The notes under the pieces were generated by a model that worked only from the letters and a program-made list of their open reading frames with translations, was not told the DNA's origin and did no database searches. From assembly GCA_934045075.1 (NCBI GenBank), contig OW203738.1, forward strand, positions 8,602,868-8,666,867: a stretch of DNA of 64,000 nucleotides. The letters run 5' to 3'. Source of the DNA: Yponomeuta sedellus (Eukaryota; Arthropoda; Insecta; Lepidoptera; Yponomeutidae). Positions 56,401-64,000 of this stretch are shown piece after piece; position 1 is the stretch's first letter, and each line of letters opens with the position of its first letter. Made by a program: the position numbers and the translations under genes.

Positions 56401-59400
56401 ATAAGTCCTTTTTTGTGCCTTATTTATGCATTGTTTTAAGATTTTTGAGTATTTGATGTACTGAAGACGTAGCTCAGGATTTTTAGTTGTATAGCATTGG
56501 TATCTTAAATATCTCTTTGTTTGGCAAGATTTTTTTATACCTGGGGTTATCCATTTTAGTTTTATGTTACCAGTTTTTGTTTTTTGCCTGATCTTAGGAA
56601 AACACAGATTATATATCATCTGAAGGGTTTCGAGAAAATTATTAAATAGTATATTTATGTCACGTTCCGAATCGCATTTTATTATATCTGTCCATGATAT
56701 ATTTGATATATTCGTCATAAATTTTTCTAAATTTTCATCGGAAATGTCTCTTTTGAATGTATAGTAAGTGTCCTGTGATTTTTTTAACTCTGCAATCTGT
56801 ATACTAATAGTTTGGCAAGTGTCATGGTCAGAAAGCTCCATGTGATGAAGCCTTGATTTGACATCTTGTAAGTTCGATGCTATGTTGTCAATACAAGTTT
56901 GCCGCCTTGTTGGTTGAGTGATATGTAATGTCATATTGTGATTTTCTAATAGTAATTGGAATTCATTTGATATTTTATTTCTTTTTAAAATGTCAACATT
57001 AAAATCTCCCGCAATAATAATTTTCATTGATTTTTTTTTTATTTAATTTAGATAATACTATTTGCAGTTTTTCAAAAAATATCTCAATATGAGAGTTTGG
57101 TGTTCTGTAAATACAGATAACAATTGTTTTGTAATCAATCAATTCTACACCACATGCTTCGAACGAGAAACTTATCGATAATTCTTGTAGAAAGGAAAGT
57201 TCTTTGATTTTAATTTGTGGTCTTATAAAAATACAAACTCCACCCCTTTTCTGATCTCTAGAGTAGAATGTTCCTAGCTTATAGCCATGAATAATCGCAT
57301 TGGTCTCATTACCTTGCTTTATGAATGTTTCACTAAAACATAGGACGTCACATTGTTCATTACTTGATTCTAGCTCATTCAGACATACTTCTATCATTTC
57401 TCGTTTCCTTAAAAGTCCAGCTATATTTTGATGAAATACTGTGAGTTTTGAAAGCTCCAGTTTATTCACGAAAAAATGTTTTAACTGATTCTATTTCGCT
57501 GGGACGCTTATAAATTATGAGCTTTTTAATATTTTGAAAGATATTAGCTAGCCCTAAACTGTTTAAGTCTCCACTAAGCCGCTCAAACATTGCATCATAA
57601 TCAAGATCATAGTTTGAATCAAATATCTCCGCATAGTTATTGGAGAGCGAATCCATATACAGGACATTATTAAATAGTTCTACTCTGCTGTTGAAGTCTA
57701 AATGATATTTTTTATCCTTACCGAATTTGTAGGTCGGCATTGTTACAATAATATTAGTGTGTTTGATTTCTAGAAGCTTGGATTTTATGTGTAATACAAT
57801 ATCTATGTAATCTATATCGGACTCAAAGTCCTGCTCCCCTATCATTATTAAACAATAATCATTTCTATCAAAATATATTACTTTCTTATCTATTTCTTCT
57901 AGCAATATACGCACATTTGCACCTGGTTTGCAATAGTGACAGTATTCGAATGTATCTGAAAAGTGTTCATCTATGATGTCAATACTTTGCCGTTTGTTCG
58001 AGCTAATTATGCATAATTTCTTCTTAATTGTTTTTGTTGTCCCGTCAATTGAATTTGCTGTAGTTTTTGCCGTTGGGGGCCGCTGTAGTTTTTTGCTGCA
58101 AACTTGCTTAGTGTTTGGGGAGTTTTTGTATTTTTGTGTATTTGTATTGATTGTGTCATTTATATCTTTTTGTGTAGCCCTATTTTGTACAATCTCATTT
58201 CGTGTCGTCAGCACTAAGTTCTTTACAGAAGAGTCATGTTCAGCTCGGGGGGTCTCACAGATATCTTCGGTCACTATTGGTGTAAAGTCTAAACGCCTTT
58301 TCATACTTGTACGTTTGCGTTTAGATGATTTGCTGTTTTTTTGTGACGATGTAGTTTGGTGTATCTTTTGTAAAGTAGTGACCTTCTGTTGATTATCCTG
58401 GAGAATTTTGCTAATGTTGAAGTTTTCTATGTTTAGTTTATCAATCTCCGCATTAGCACTTGCCAGCTGTTCCTTAAGAAGTGCAATTTCTTTTTTAAGT
58501 TCTTTTATACTTTCATGGCAGTCGCAGGTCGATAAGTCTGGTAAACTTCTTGGTTCATCGTTTTCTGATGTTAAAGAATCAAAACTTGTTTCGACCAAGT
58601 TTTCCACCGACTTTGATAAATCAGATGCCTTTTTTGCAAGCGGTTTTTCTGATTTTTTGTTACATAGCGTATTTATGTCAGTTTCTGCGGGTCCGGTTGT
58701 TGGTTTTGCCAGACAAGGGTTACAAGTCCATGGTTTTGTTGATTGTAGCTTAGTTTGAATCCCAGCACAATTTTTATGGTAAGTCTTTTTACAATCTAAC
58801 CTTGCACAAGTGACGCCATCTGACTTAGACATAAACTTTTTGCAGACTGTACATTTATCAGCCATTGTGAATGGTGTTATTCACAAGATTATTCAGAAAA
58901 TCGCAAGAAGTTAGATCCTTTTCGTATAACGTACGACGCAAGTAGTAATCGGACTTTTAATTCGATTTCACTCAGTTCAACTCGGTTTTGCAAAAAGTTT
59001 CTGAACGCATCCATAAACCTCAATGACAGACAGCTGTTGTGTCAAAACAAAAACGTCACTCAGTCAACAAGTGTTCTGTGGTCAACAACGATCCAAACAA
59101 AGTCTGCCGGTAGTAATTAATTTCCACGTGATGTGATTTGGTTTCTTCAAGCCTATTGAGGATATATAAAGCATGTTACAAAGATATATAAAGCATGTTA
59201 CAAAGTAAAAGCATTATTTTTCTGGTGTTCCCTTAGTCCCATTAAATGTTTCTCTTGTACGGGGATGAGAAAAGTTCTAGTTGGCGTAATAATTGGCGTC
59301 CCACACAAATAAACCTTCTGGGCCATTAATTCCTACTTACATAAAATGCATACGCCGGCTAACATCCCCGAATCCATGTGTATGTATAGAATGAATGAAA

Positions 59401-62400
59401 ATCCTGGCCCTTTCATATCCATGTTATGTTTACACTAGTGGAATATATTTCGAATGACGTCATCACTTACGTCACATCAACCAGACAGAGCGATCAGAGT
59501 CGCACGCGCTTTCCTTACCTAGTGTAAACATAGCAATTTACTTAGAATTTATTTACAGTCTTTTTATCTCACGAAGATGGGCAGAAAAGTATTTATTCAT
59601 ATAGTTTTAAGGTTCAAATTCGTTGAAATCACCCACTTTTCTAAGATAAAAAGACTGCAGTCTGGTGTTTGCATGAATTCACTAACAATATTTTGTTCCA
59701 CACGCAGCTTCAGCGGCACCTGCACCGAGAAAGGCGAAACGTAAGATAATTTGTTCTCATGCTCACACGCTTTTAAATGTACTAAAGATTATTTAGATAA
59801 GAGCTTCAAAGGGGTATTTCTACCCTCTGTAGGTGGGTAAAGTAACCACCCATCTAAAGCTTTATTTACACACTTTGATATGATTTTGTTTCCTTTGTGC
59901 AGCTATTCTTGTCACTAGTTAAAACCGCACTGTCGATGAAAAGTCAAATAAACGATTAATTATAAATTAAATTAAATTGGTAACTTTATGTTCCTTTCCC
60001 CGTTCGAAAAATAGCGTTAAGGCCTGGCCAAACCAGCGCGTCCAGCTCGCTTCCGCGGTGGCGTGCGCGGTAGCGATCATTTGTTGCGTACGAACTTGTA
60101 GCGACGTGTTCGCATCTAGGCGTCCTCTGTTTGGCCGCGGCGTCCCGGTGCAGCGTCTGCACGCAGCGGTGGCGATCAGATCGCGCTTGTTACGTTAGGA
60201 CGCTGCACGCAGCTATTTTTGTTGGAAAAAACTGTGATTTTTAGTTTTTAAAGAATTCATGATGGAACCGGAAGTAATTATAAATGAGGTTCACAAATAC
60301 CCATTGTTATATGATACGTCTCAGTATTATTATAACTTTATAAGAATACGAGAAAAACATTCTATAGTAAATGAAAAATCGCTTTTCATCTTCACGTAAT
60401 TGCCAGTGCACGGTATGGCTTCCCTTTCTCTGGTTTCGTGTACCCATACTCTTGTTCTCCTGAAAAAAAGAACATACCTAATGAGACATTAGCTTACAAT
60501 TGACGTTCACTAGAATTACTGTGATTGTGTTGTACTTACCTTTCTTGTTCCTCTTCATCTTCAATGAGAGCAGCCAAAAGTAAAACTTCTTTAATTTCAC
60601 TTTTTGTATCAGAGAGCATTGTAGTTAATGTCGTGACTCCAGCCTGGTGAACGCAAGAACAAACGCGACAGTGCGAACAACTTTTACACGCGTAGTTATC
60701 GCCACCGCGCACGACACCGCGGACGCGACCTGGACGCCTTGGTTTGGCCAGGCCTTTAGTGCGCGTTTGAAAACTGTTGCACGCTACAAAAGATGGAGCA
60801 CATCAAAATACCACTTGGTATTTTTGATAATTGTAAATGTTGTTTGGAAATACAGCCATTTTCTGGAGTGCGGTTAAGTAAATATTTTCAAATACATTTA
60901 ATTTTCAATGTTTTTCCTGCGCTAAGAAAAAAGTTCTATGCATTCAGGTTTTTATATGGTCATGCTCATGACGTATTAAATATATGCCGAGTTTGATTTA
61001 TTTTGCTGCATCTTTGTTGACCAATTCATTTAGGTATTGTCTATGTGTAAACAATTTTTTTACATAATCAAATCTAAGAAATTAATAATTGTGGTTGAGA
61101 GTCTTCGACTTAGTGAGTTGAGTGAATGACGGGCATAGACTGAGCAAACAACTTCGTATTATTACTTCTTGTTATTTTATAGATATTACTAGCTGACCCA
61201 GCGAACTTCGTAACGCCTAACAGTCGATTCTTTAATATTTTTTTTATTTATCTCTCCTTAAGAACCATCCTCGTACTTCAAGAAATATCCTAAAAAATGA
61301 ATTAGCGAAATCGGTTCAGCTGCTCTCGAGATTTGCGGCTTACCAACACATTCAGCGATTCATTTTTATATTATAGATTGCTCCCCGTAATTTAATTATT
61401 AGTATCAACGTTTACACGTAGACAAAATTTGAATGAAATGAAATATACTTTCCACATCTGATTGCGTATTCCACCCGCCAGCTGCGGCGGCCGCCCCTGC
61501 CGCCCCTGCCCCCGCTGCCGCCCCGCCTGCCCCGGCGCCTGCCGCGCCCGCCCCCGCCGCCGCCCGCGCCGCCGCCCCCGCCCCCGCTGCCGCCCATGGC
61601 AGGGTCTACGCGAGCCCCATGGCTAAGAGGCTGGCCGAGATCAAGAACATCAGGCTGGGTGGTGAGTATGCTGTATGAACAATCTCGTTTCTTGGAAAGT
61701 AAACTAAGAAAACTCTTTACTAGGTAAAGTGGCTCAAATCATTGCTTTCTAATGAATGCAACGATTCTGCATGTTTGTTGTAATCAACGAACACGCTAAA
61801 TCTGCAGATTTTAATAACAAGACTTTTTGGTTTGGGTCGGGTGAGAATAATATTACCTATTTCATCTTGTTTCTTCAAGAAAAACCTAGATTAGTGTCCA
61901 AATGTGTTCTTTAAAAAAATGTTTGCTTGCTTTATTCGATTGTTCATTATTTTATTTCGTTCTGGTCGCGCCTTACGGCTCTGCGTTTCCAGTTTTAACT
62001 TGTAAAACAACCCCACCCCCCTTGGAGCCGCTTATCCGCCCCCTCATACATTTTAACTTTATACTACAAATCATATTCCCATTTTTTAAACCACATCACA
62101 TACTAGAACTAAGTCCCGGAGTAAATATTATAGAGGTGAAACAAGAAACCAAATTTCTCTACCTTCTTATCTATCACCAAAAAACTTTTTCCGTTAGCTG
62201 TCTTAAAAATTCGTACGCCCTTCTTACGCTTTAAGTTTGTACTACAAATCATACTCCCAGAATTTTTAAACCACATCACATACTAGAACTAAGTCCCGGA
62301 GTAAATATTATAACGGTAAAGCTAACCAAAATTCTCCTTATCTATCACTAGCGAACTTTTTCCGTTCGCTGTCTCAAATCCGTACTCTCTTCGATTTACC

Positions 62401-63576
62401 CTTATAGTATTCGCTCACTCAGGCTCCGGATCTGGTCTGTACGGTTCACTGAAGAGCGGCGACGTCTTAGGAGCCGCGTCCGCCCCCGCCCCCGCCCCCG
62501 CCCCGGCGCCCGCCGCCCAAGCCTTCGCGCCTCCCCCGCCCGGCGCCTCCTACGTGGACCTCCCGCTGTCGGGCATGCGGGAGACGATCGCCCGCCGCCT
62601 CACGCAGGCCAAGCAGTCCGTGCCCCACTACCAGCTCACCGCGACCGTCAACATCGAGAAGACCCTCGCTATGAGGAAGCTGCTTAACGAAAAGCTGGCG
62701 AAACAGAATGTCAAAGTGAGTTGCAAATGGGCGTGACGAAACATTTTTAAACCCGGTGGAATTTTTAGCCTCTAGATAGGTTTTTAAAATTGGACTTAGC
62801 ACGGGTTAGTGCATTAGAAAGAATATAATCATGTGGGTACAGCGATATTATTCGATGTAAAACCTAAGTGCAAAGTAGGTACTCGGGGCTGCAAGTGATG
62901 CAAATTACTTCAGCCACCAGCCTGTACGTAATACAGATAATATTGTAAAGAGGTTCGAAATTTCACTGATGCCGGTGAGTCGCCCATTAGCTCAGTTGGC
63001 AAGAGCGCTAGCACGGATAGCCAGAGGGCGCGGGTTCGAATCCCGGCATGGGTGGAATTTTTAGCCTCTAAATAGGTTTTTAAAATTTTTAAACCCTCCT
63101 CCATAATGTGTGTAAACCCTCTCCACATTTATTATTTACAAAAAAACTCACCAACGGGTTAACTTGCGAAGCACGGAACCACTCGGAAAAATGCCGCTAG
63201 CGGTATTCACGGGACGGTCGCCCATCCTGCACCTGACCGCGCCTGGTGTAGCTTAACACAAGCGAGTCTAGCATGCCATAATTATCATTTCTTTTCTGTG
63301 AAATACATTATGTTTGATTTGAGTCATCTACAGACTGATTACGCAGAACGTAGAAGAAAAGATAAAAAATGCAAACATAAAAAGATATACCACTACAGGC
63401 AAACATTAATTCTTCCAAGTGCAGAAGAAAAGAAAATTGTTTACCTGTTTGAATAGTAACATGTCCGTTTCTATATCACAGGTATCTATCAACGACTTCA
63501 TCATCAAAGCCATCGCATCGGCGTGTAAGCGAGTGCCCACAGTCAACTCCCACTGGATGGAGACCTACATCAGACA
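50313..63576 (+). CDS. DLAT: Pyruvate dehydrogenase complex E2 (dihydrolipoamide acetyltransferase), 7 exons, 3' end off the window
   Basis: E2 takes acetyl groups from E1 on a lipoyl-lysine arm and passes them to CoA in the mitochondrial matrix. Exons are 50313-50431, 51658-51836, 53268-53450, 59708-59740, 61482-61661, 62423-62715 and 63482-63576, all GT-AG and in phase, giving 360 residues plus two bases. A basic presequence is followed by one lipoyl domain (about 65-160, [11 protein letters not shown], lipoyl Lys near 110), an Ala/Pro linker, a subunit-binding domain ([20 protein letters not shown] onward) and the start of the acyltransferase core ([20 protein letters not shown], then [11 protein letters not shown]). 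The active-site His-containing motif and the C-terminus lie beyond the right edge. Insect E2 commonly has one lipoyl domain, as here. Drosophila calls this gene muc. Confidence 0.94.
51110..51345 (-). repeat. LINE-like 3' end with a short tandem motif
   Basis: CTGATTTTCAGTCAGTGCCA occurs twice in tandem near 51285-51332, next to CTGCTGCTATAAATGGCAAC. The CTGAAAATCAGCGC word (inverse) is shared with the 3' UTR of the LINE at 20.3 kb, so this is probably a 5'-truncated relative. It lies in DLAT intron 1. Confidence 0.5.
51658..51836 (+). CDS. DLAT: DLAT exon 2 (first half of lipoyl domain)
   Basis: The acceptor TCTCTGTACAG was chosen because it is the best-placed AG that leaves one base to complete the split codon from exon 1. 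The exon encodes [20 protein letters not shown] and KKEGDKLNE and ends G|GTATAA. Confidence 0.82.
52279..52318. repeat. Perfect short inverted repeat (17-bp arms, 6-nt loop)
   Basis: CTCCTTGATAATACACT, loop CCTTCA, then the exact reverse complement. It is in DLAT intron 2. Confidence 0.85.
52345..53135 (-). repeat. tRNA-like repeat copy (family T) interrupted by an hAT element
   Basis: The left part (ATAGAGGCTAAAAATATGTC) and the right part (TCAGGACTCGAACCTGCGAC...CCGTGCCAG) join into one family-T tail and core when the 689-bp insert is removed. Directly after the core comes TTGTCCTTAGCACGGGTTAG with an A-rich end, in the opposite orientation to the left tail, so this copy too has inverted tails. 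Confidence 0.82.
52378..53066. mobile_element. hAT-type MITE with 8-bp target duplication, nested in family T
   Basis: Ends TAGGGATGTAAAG and, inverted, TAGGGTTGCATAA; both sides carry GTCAGGAC (52370-52377 and 53067-53074). Subterminal regions are rich in TTTACCG/CGGTAAA words in both orientations. It is 689 bp and has no transposase. Confidence 0.9.
53268..53450 (+). CDS. DLAT: DLAT exon 3 (lipoyl lysine)
   Basis: 183 bases after a pyrimidine-rich CTCCCAG acceptor, ending at GTAAAT. It encodes [20 protein letters not shown], whose Lys in TDKA carries lipoate, and the second half of the domain to FKDFKED. Confidence 0.95.
53555..53745 (-). repeat. tRNA-derived SINE copy (family F)
   Basis: On the minus strand: a tRNA-like head with B box (GGGTTCGAATCCC), then GCATGCACCAATGACTTTG and GTGAAGGAAAACATCGTGAA. 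It is the best-preserved head of this family in the window. It is in DLAT intron 3. Confidence 0.75.
54080..54210 (+). repeat. LINE-like 3' end (family E)
   Basis: GGAGAAATTGCTCTAAGCAA, AAGGCCGCCAATTGTAC and a CTTATCTTATC tail. A related end is at 23215-23335. It is a 5'-truncated retrotransposon tail abutting the third LINE. Confidence 0.6.
54550..57469 (-). pseudogene. LINE ORF2: endonuclease and reverse transcriptase, one frameshift
   Basis: Two frames together make a typical ORF2. The first (57469-56999) has [24 protein letters not shown] and [10 protein letters not shown] of the endonuclease N-terminus; the second (57027-54550) resumes at [15 protein letters not shown], then [63 protein letters not shown] and [10 protein letters not shown]. 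The switch falls in ten A (plus-strand T at 57031-57040), where an indel, a sequencing error or slippage could all occur. The first frame opens with GTG overlapping the ORF1 stop (GTGAATAA); no ATG exists at this start. Confidence 0.85.
57462..58865 (-). CDS. LINE ORF1 protein: zinc finger, coiled coil and SGNH-like domain
   Basis: 467 residues. Residues 4-53 form a PHD-like finger (CTVC, CARLDC, YHKNC, CNPC). Residues about 115-165 are a coiled coil ([20 protein letters not shown]). The C-terminal 180 residues follow an SGNH-esterase pattern found in CR1-type ORF1s: [16 protein letters not shown] in the block I position, [10 protein letters not shown] where the G-x-N-D block lies, and [14 protein letters not shown] near the end. 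The expected catalytic Ser and Asn/Asp are not clearly kept, so the fold may be present without activity. ORF2 overlaps its last codons. Confidence 0.82.
   Translation of the reverse strand: MADKCTVCKKFMSKSDGVTCARLDCKKTYHKNCAGIQTKLQSTKPWTCNPCLAKPTTGPAETDINTLCNKKSEKPLAKKASDLSKSVENLVETSFDSLTSENDEPRSLPDLSTCDCHESIKELKKEIALLKEQLASANAEIDKLNIENFNISKILQDNQQKVTTLQKIHQTTSSQKNSKSSKRKRTSMKRRLDFTPIVTEDICETPRAEHDSSVKNLVLTTRNEIVQNRATQKDINDTINTNTQKYKNSPNTKQVCSKKLQRPPTAKTTANSIDGTTKTIKKKLCIISSNKRQSIDIIDEHFSDTFEYCHYCKPGANVRILLEEIDKKVIYFDRNDYCLIMIGEQDFESDIDYIDIVLHIKSKLLEIKHTNIIVTMPTYKFGKDKKYHLDFNSRVELFNNVLYMDSLSNNYAEIFDSNYDLDYDAMFERLSGDLNSLGLANIFQNIKKLIIYKRPSEIESVKTFFRE
59425..59660. repeat. Two small inverted-repeat units upstream of DLAT exon 4
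   Basis: ATGTTTACACTAGTG is mirrored by CTAGTGTAAACAT about 90 bp on; a second pair, CAGTCTTTTTATCTCA and its inverse TAAGATAAAAAGACTG, spans about 59557-59658. They look like small MITE remnants and end about 50 bp before the microexon. Confidence 0.6.
59708..59740 (+). CDS. DLAT: DLAT exon 4 (33-bp microexon, linker)
   Basis: Between CACGCAG and GTAAGA it encodes [11 protein letters not shown]. It keeps the phase of both neighbours and has the Ala/Pro/Lys make-up of the E2 inter-domain linker. Its intron on the left is over 6 kb and carries a whole LINE. Confidence 0.8.
60020..60755. mobile_element. PIF/Harbinger-type MITE with TTA target duplication
   Basis: AGGCCTGGCCAAACCAGCGC at the left and AGGCCTGGCCAAACCAAGGC inverted at the right; similarity continues through CGCGTCCAGCTCG and GCGGTGGCGTGCGCGGTAGC-like sequence for about 58 bp. 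TTA flanks both sides (60017-60019 and 60756-60758). It is 736 bp, with GC-rich ends and an AT-rich middle. It is in DLAT intron 4. Confidence 0.88.
61185..61382 (+). repeat. Dispersed repeat beginning CTAGCTGACCCAGCGAACTT
   Basis: Contains TAACAGTCGATTCTTTAATA, GAACCATCCTCGTACTTCAA and GCGAAATCGGTTCAGCTGCT and ends CATTTTTATATTATAGAT. I recall this arrangement as a common interspersed repeat in Lepidoptera; the class is not certain. Confidence 0.55.
61482..61661 (+). CDS. DLAT: DLAT exon 5 (Ala/Pro linker and subunit-binding domain)
   Basis: 180 bases between CGCCAG and GTGAGT. The first 40 codons are nearly all Ala and Pro with GCC/CCC usage, making a very GC-rich block in AT-rich DNA; then [20 protein letters not shown] starts the domain that binds E1/E3. 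Confidence 0.92.
61662..62422. other. DLAT intron 5 with a direct duplication
   Basis: A block around 62070-62170 (TACTACAAATCATATTCCCA ... GTCCCGGAGTAAATATTATA) repeats around 62235-62330 with point changes. It is a local tandem duplication of about 160 bp; no gene. Confidence 0.6.
62423..62715 (+). CDS. DLAT: DLAT exon 6 (binding domain end, second linker, catalytic core start)
   Basis: 293 bases between CACTCAG and GTGAGT. It encodes [15 protein letters not shown], a second Ala/Pro run, then [17 protein letters not shown] and the core strand [20 protein letters not shown]. Confidence 0.95.
62755..63090 (+). repeat. Head-to-tail family-T arrangement (tail, leader, core, tail)
   Basis: A tail (AATTTTTAGCCTCTAGATAG ... 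GCACGGGTTAGTGCATTAGA) is followed by the leader (TACGTAATACAG, TTCGAAATTTCACTGATGCC), a tRNA-like core (TTAGCTCAGTTGGCAAGAGCG shortened, GGGTTCGAATCCC) and a second tail. It is therefore part of a tandem dimer whose first core is mostly deleted. It starts 40 bp after DLAT exon 6. Confidence 0.82.
63160..63270. repeat. Fragment of dispersed repeat family A
   Basis: CTTGCGAAGCACGGAACCAC to CCTGACCGCGCCTGGTGTAG, the terminal block of the family, in DLAT intron 6. Confidence 0.6.
63482..63576 (+). CDS. DLAT: DLAT exon 7 (catalytic core)
   Basis: 95 bases between ATCACAG and GTAAGT, encoding [20 protein letters not shown] and [11 protein letters not shown], a conserved part of the acetyltransferase domain. 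The gene continues to the right. Confidence 0.95.
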
Positions 63577-63675
63577 GTAAGTACACACAAACACCTCATC
63601 TAGGGTATACGTAATGTAGCATGCACATGTCAACTCTGCGCTAACTCATTCCTCATTAAGCAAAATGTTATACCA

Positions 63676-64000
63676 TTTAATCGATATCAACCCTTGTATG
63701 TCTCTACTGCTGGGGCACGGGTCTCTTCCTGCATTGCAGGAAGGTTAGGCCATACTCCACCAGGGGGGCCAAGTCCGGGTTGGTGGAGGATTGTAAGACT
63801 GTGGAGGGCCTTACTGTCAGAAGTTATCAAACCGCCCATAAGGCCTCTGACATGGCTTAACGACTTCCATTACATGACAGCCGGCAGCACCAACGGCATA
63901 ACGTGCCTTGCGAAGCACGGAAGCGCTCGGAAAAAATGCCACTAGCGGTAGACACGGGACGGTCGACAATCCTGCACCTGACCGCGCTTATTGATGCTTA
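63676..64000. repeat. Long copy of family A, cut by the window edge
   Basis: Starts TATCAACCCTTGTATGTCTC and keeps all blocks to CACCTGACCGCGCTTATTG at the edge. It is the cleanest copy of the family here, downstream of DLAT exon 7. Confidence 0.75.

Larger units (their letters stand above)
54250..59110 (-). mobile_element. CR1-group LINE with esterase-type ORF1, near full length
   Basis: Minus strand: a 5' UTR to about 59110, ORF1 (58865-57462), ORF2 (57469-54550, broken once in a ten-base A run) and a 3' UTR ending in ATTTCATTTCATTT repeats near 54250. It lies antisense within DLAT intron 3, which it makes over 6 kb long. No clear target duplication was found. Confidence 0.88.

Noticed and set aside
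61412..61597. Gly-rich minus-strand frame
   Set aside because: Antisense of the GCC/CCC repeats of DLAT exon 5.

Overview
The window looks like nuclear DNA of a moth or butterfly (Lepidoptera). It is AT-rich, its genes have introns with GT-AG junctions, and it holds several classes of non-LTR retrotransposon, tRNA-derived short repeats and small inverted-repeat DNA transposons arranged as in lepidopteran genomes. The species cannot be named from the sequence alone. No bacterial, plasmid or viral gene organisation is present.

Four host genes are supported. (1) Positions 2504-32743, minus strand: eight coding exons of a Golgi polypeptide N-acetylgalactosaminyltransferase, most like Drosophila Pgant5. 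The catalytic domain is complete; most of the C-terminal lectin domain lies beyond the left edge. (2) Positions 41931-43256, plus: an uninterrupted SLC41-type magnesium transporter. (3) Positions 44454-45313, minus: ribosomal protein RpL37A (eL43) in three exons, convergent with SLC41. (4) Positions 50313-63576, plus: seven exons of the E2 subunit of mitochondrial pyruvate dehydrogenase (DLAT), covering presequence, one lipoyl domain, Ala/Pro linker, subunit-binding domain and the start of the catalytic domain; the gene runs off the right edge. These are unrelated housekeeping genes, not a functional cluster. Every splice junction was placed by hand and the codon phases agree across all of them.

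Mobile DNA fills most of the rest. A CR1/Jockey-type LINE (about 15405-20500, plus) sits in a Pgant5 intron. A nearly intact RTE-type LINE (36059-40224, minus) is bounded by a 13-bp target duplication in the Pgant5-SLC41 spacer; its ORF1/ORF2 junction carries a canonical A AAA AAC slippery heptamer in the frame needed for a -1 frameshift. A third LINE (about 54250-59110, minus) lies in a DLAT intron. LINE fragments, a decayed mariner, a YqaJ-type nuclease fragment, several MITEs with readable target duplications (hAT 29081-29551 and 52378-53066, Harbinger 60020-60755, TA-flanked elements at 4502 and 43757) and a 1000-bp foldback element next to the RpL37A promoter complete the picture.

The most unusual structure is a repeat family with a near-cloverleaf tRNA-like core that repeatedly occurs with its tails in inverted orientation, including a perfect 163-bp inverted repeat at 48559-48917. 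Scattered perfect short inverted repeats with loops of 1-9 nt also recur and resemble replication template-switch scars.
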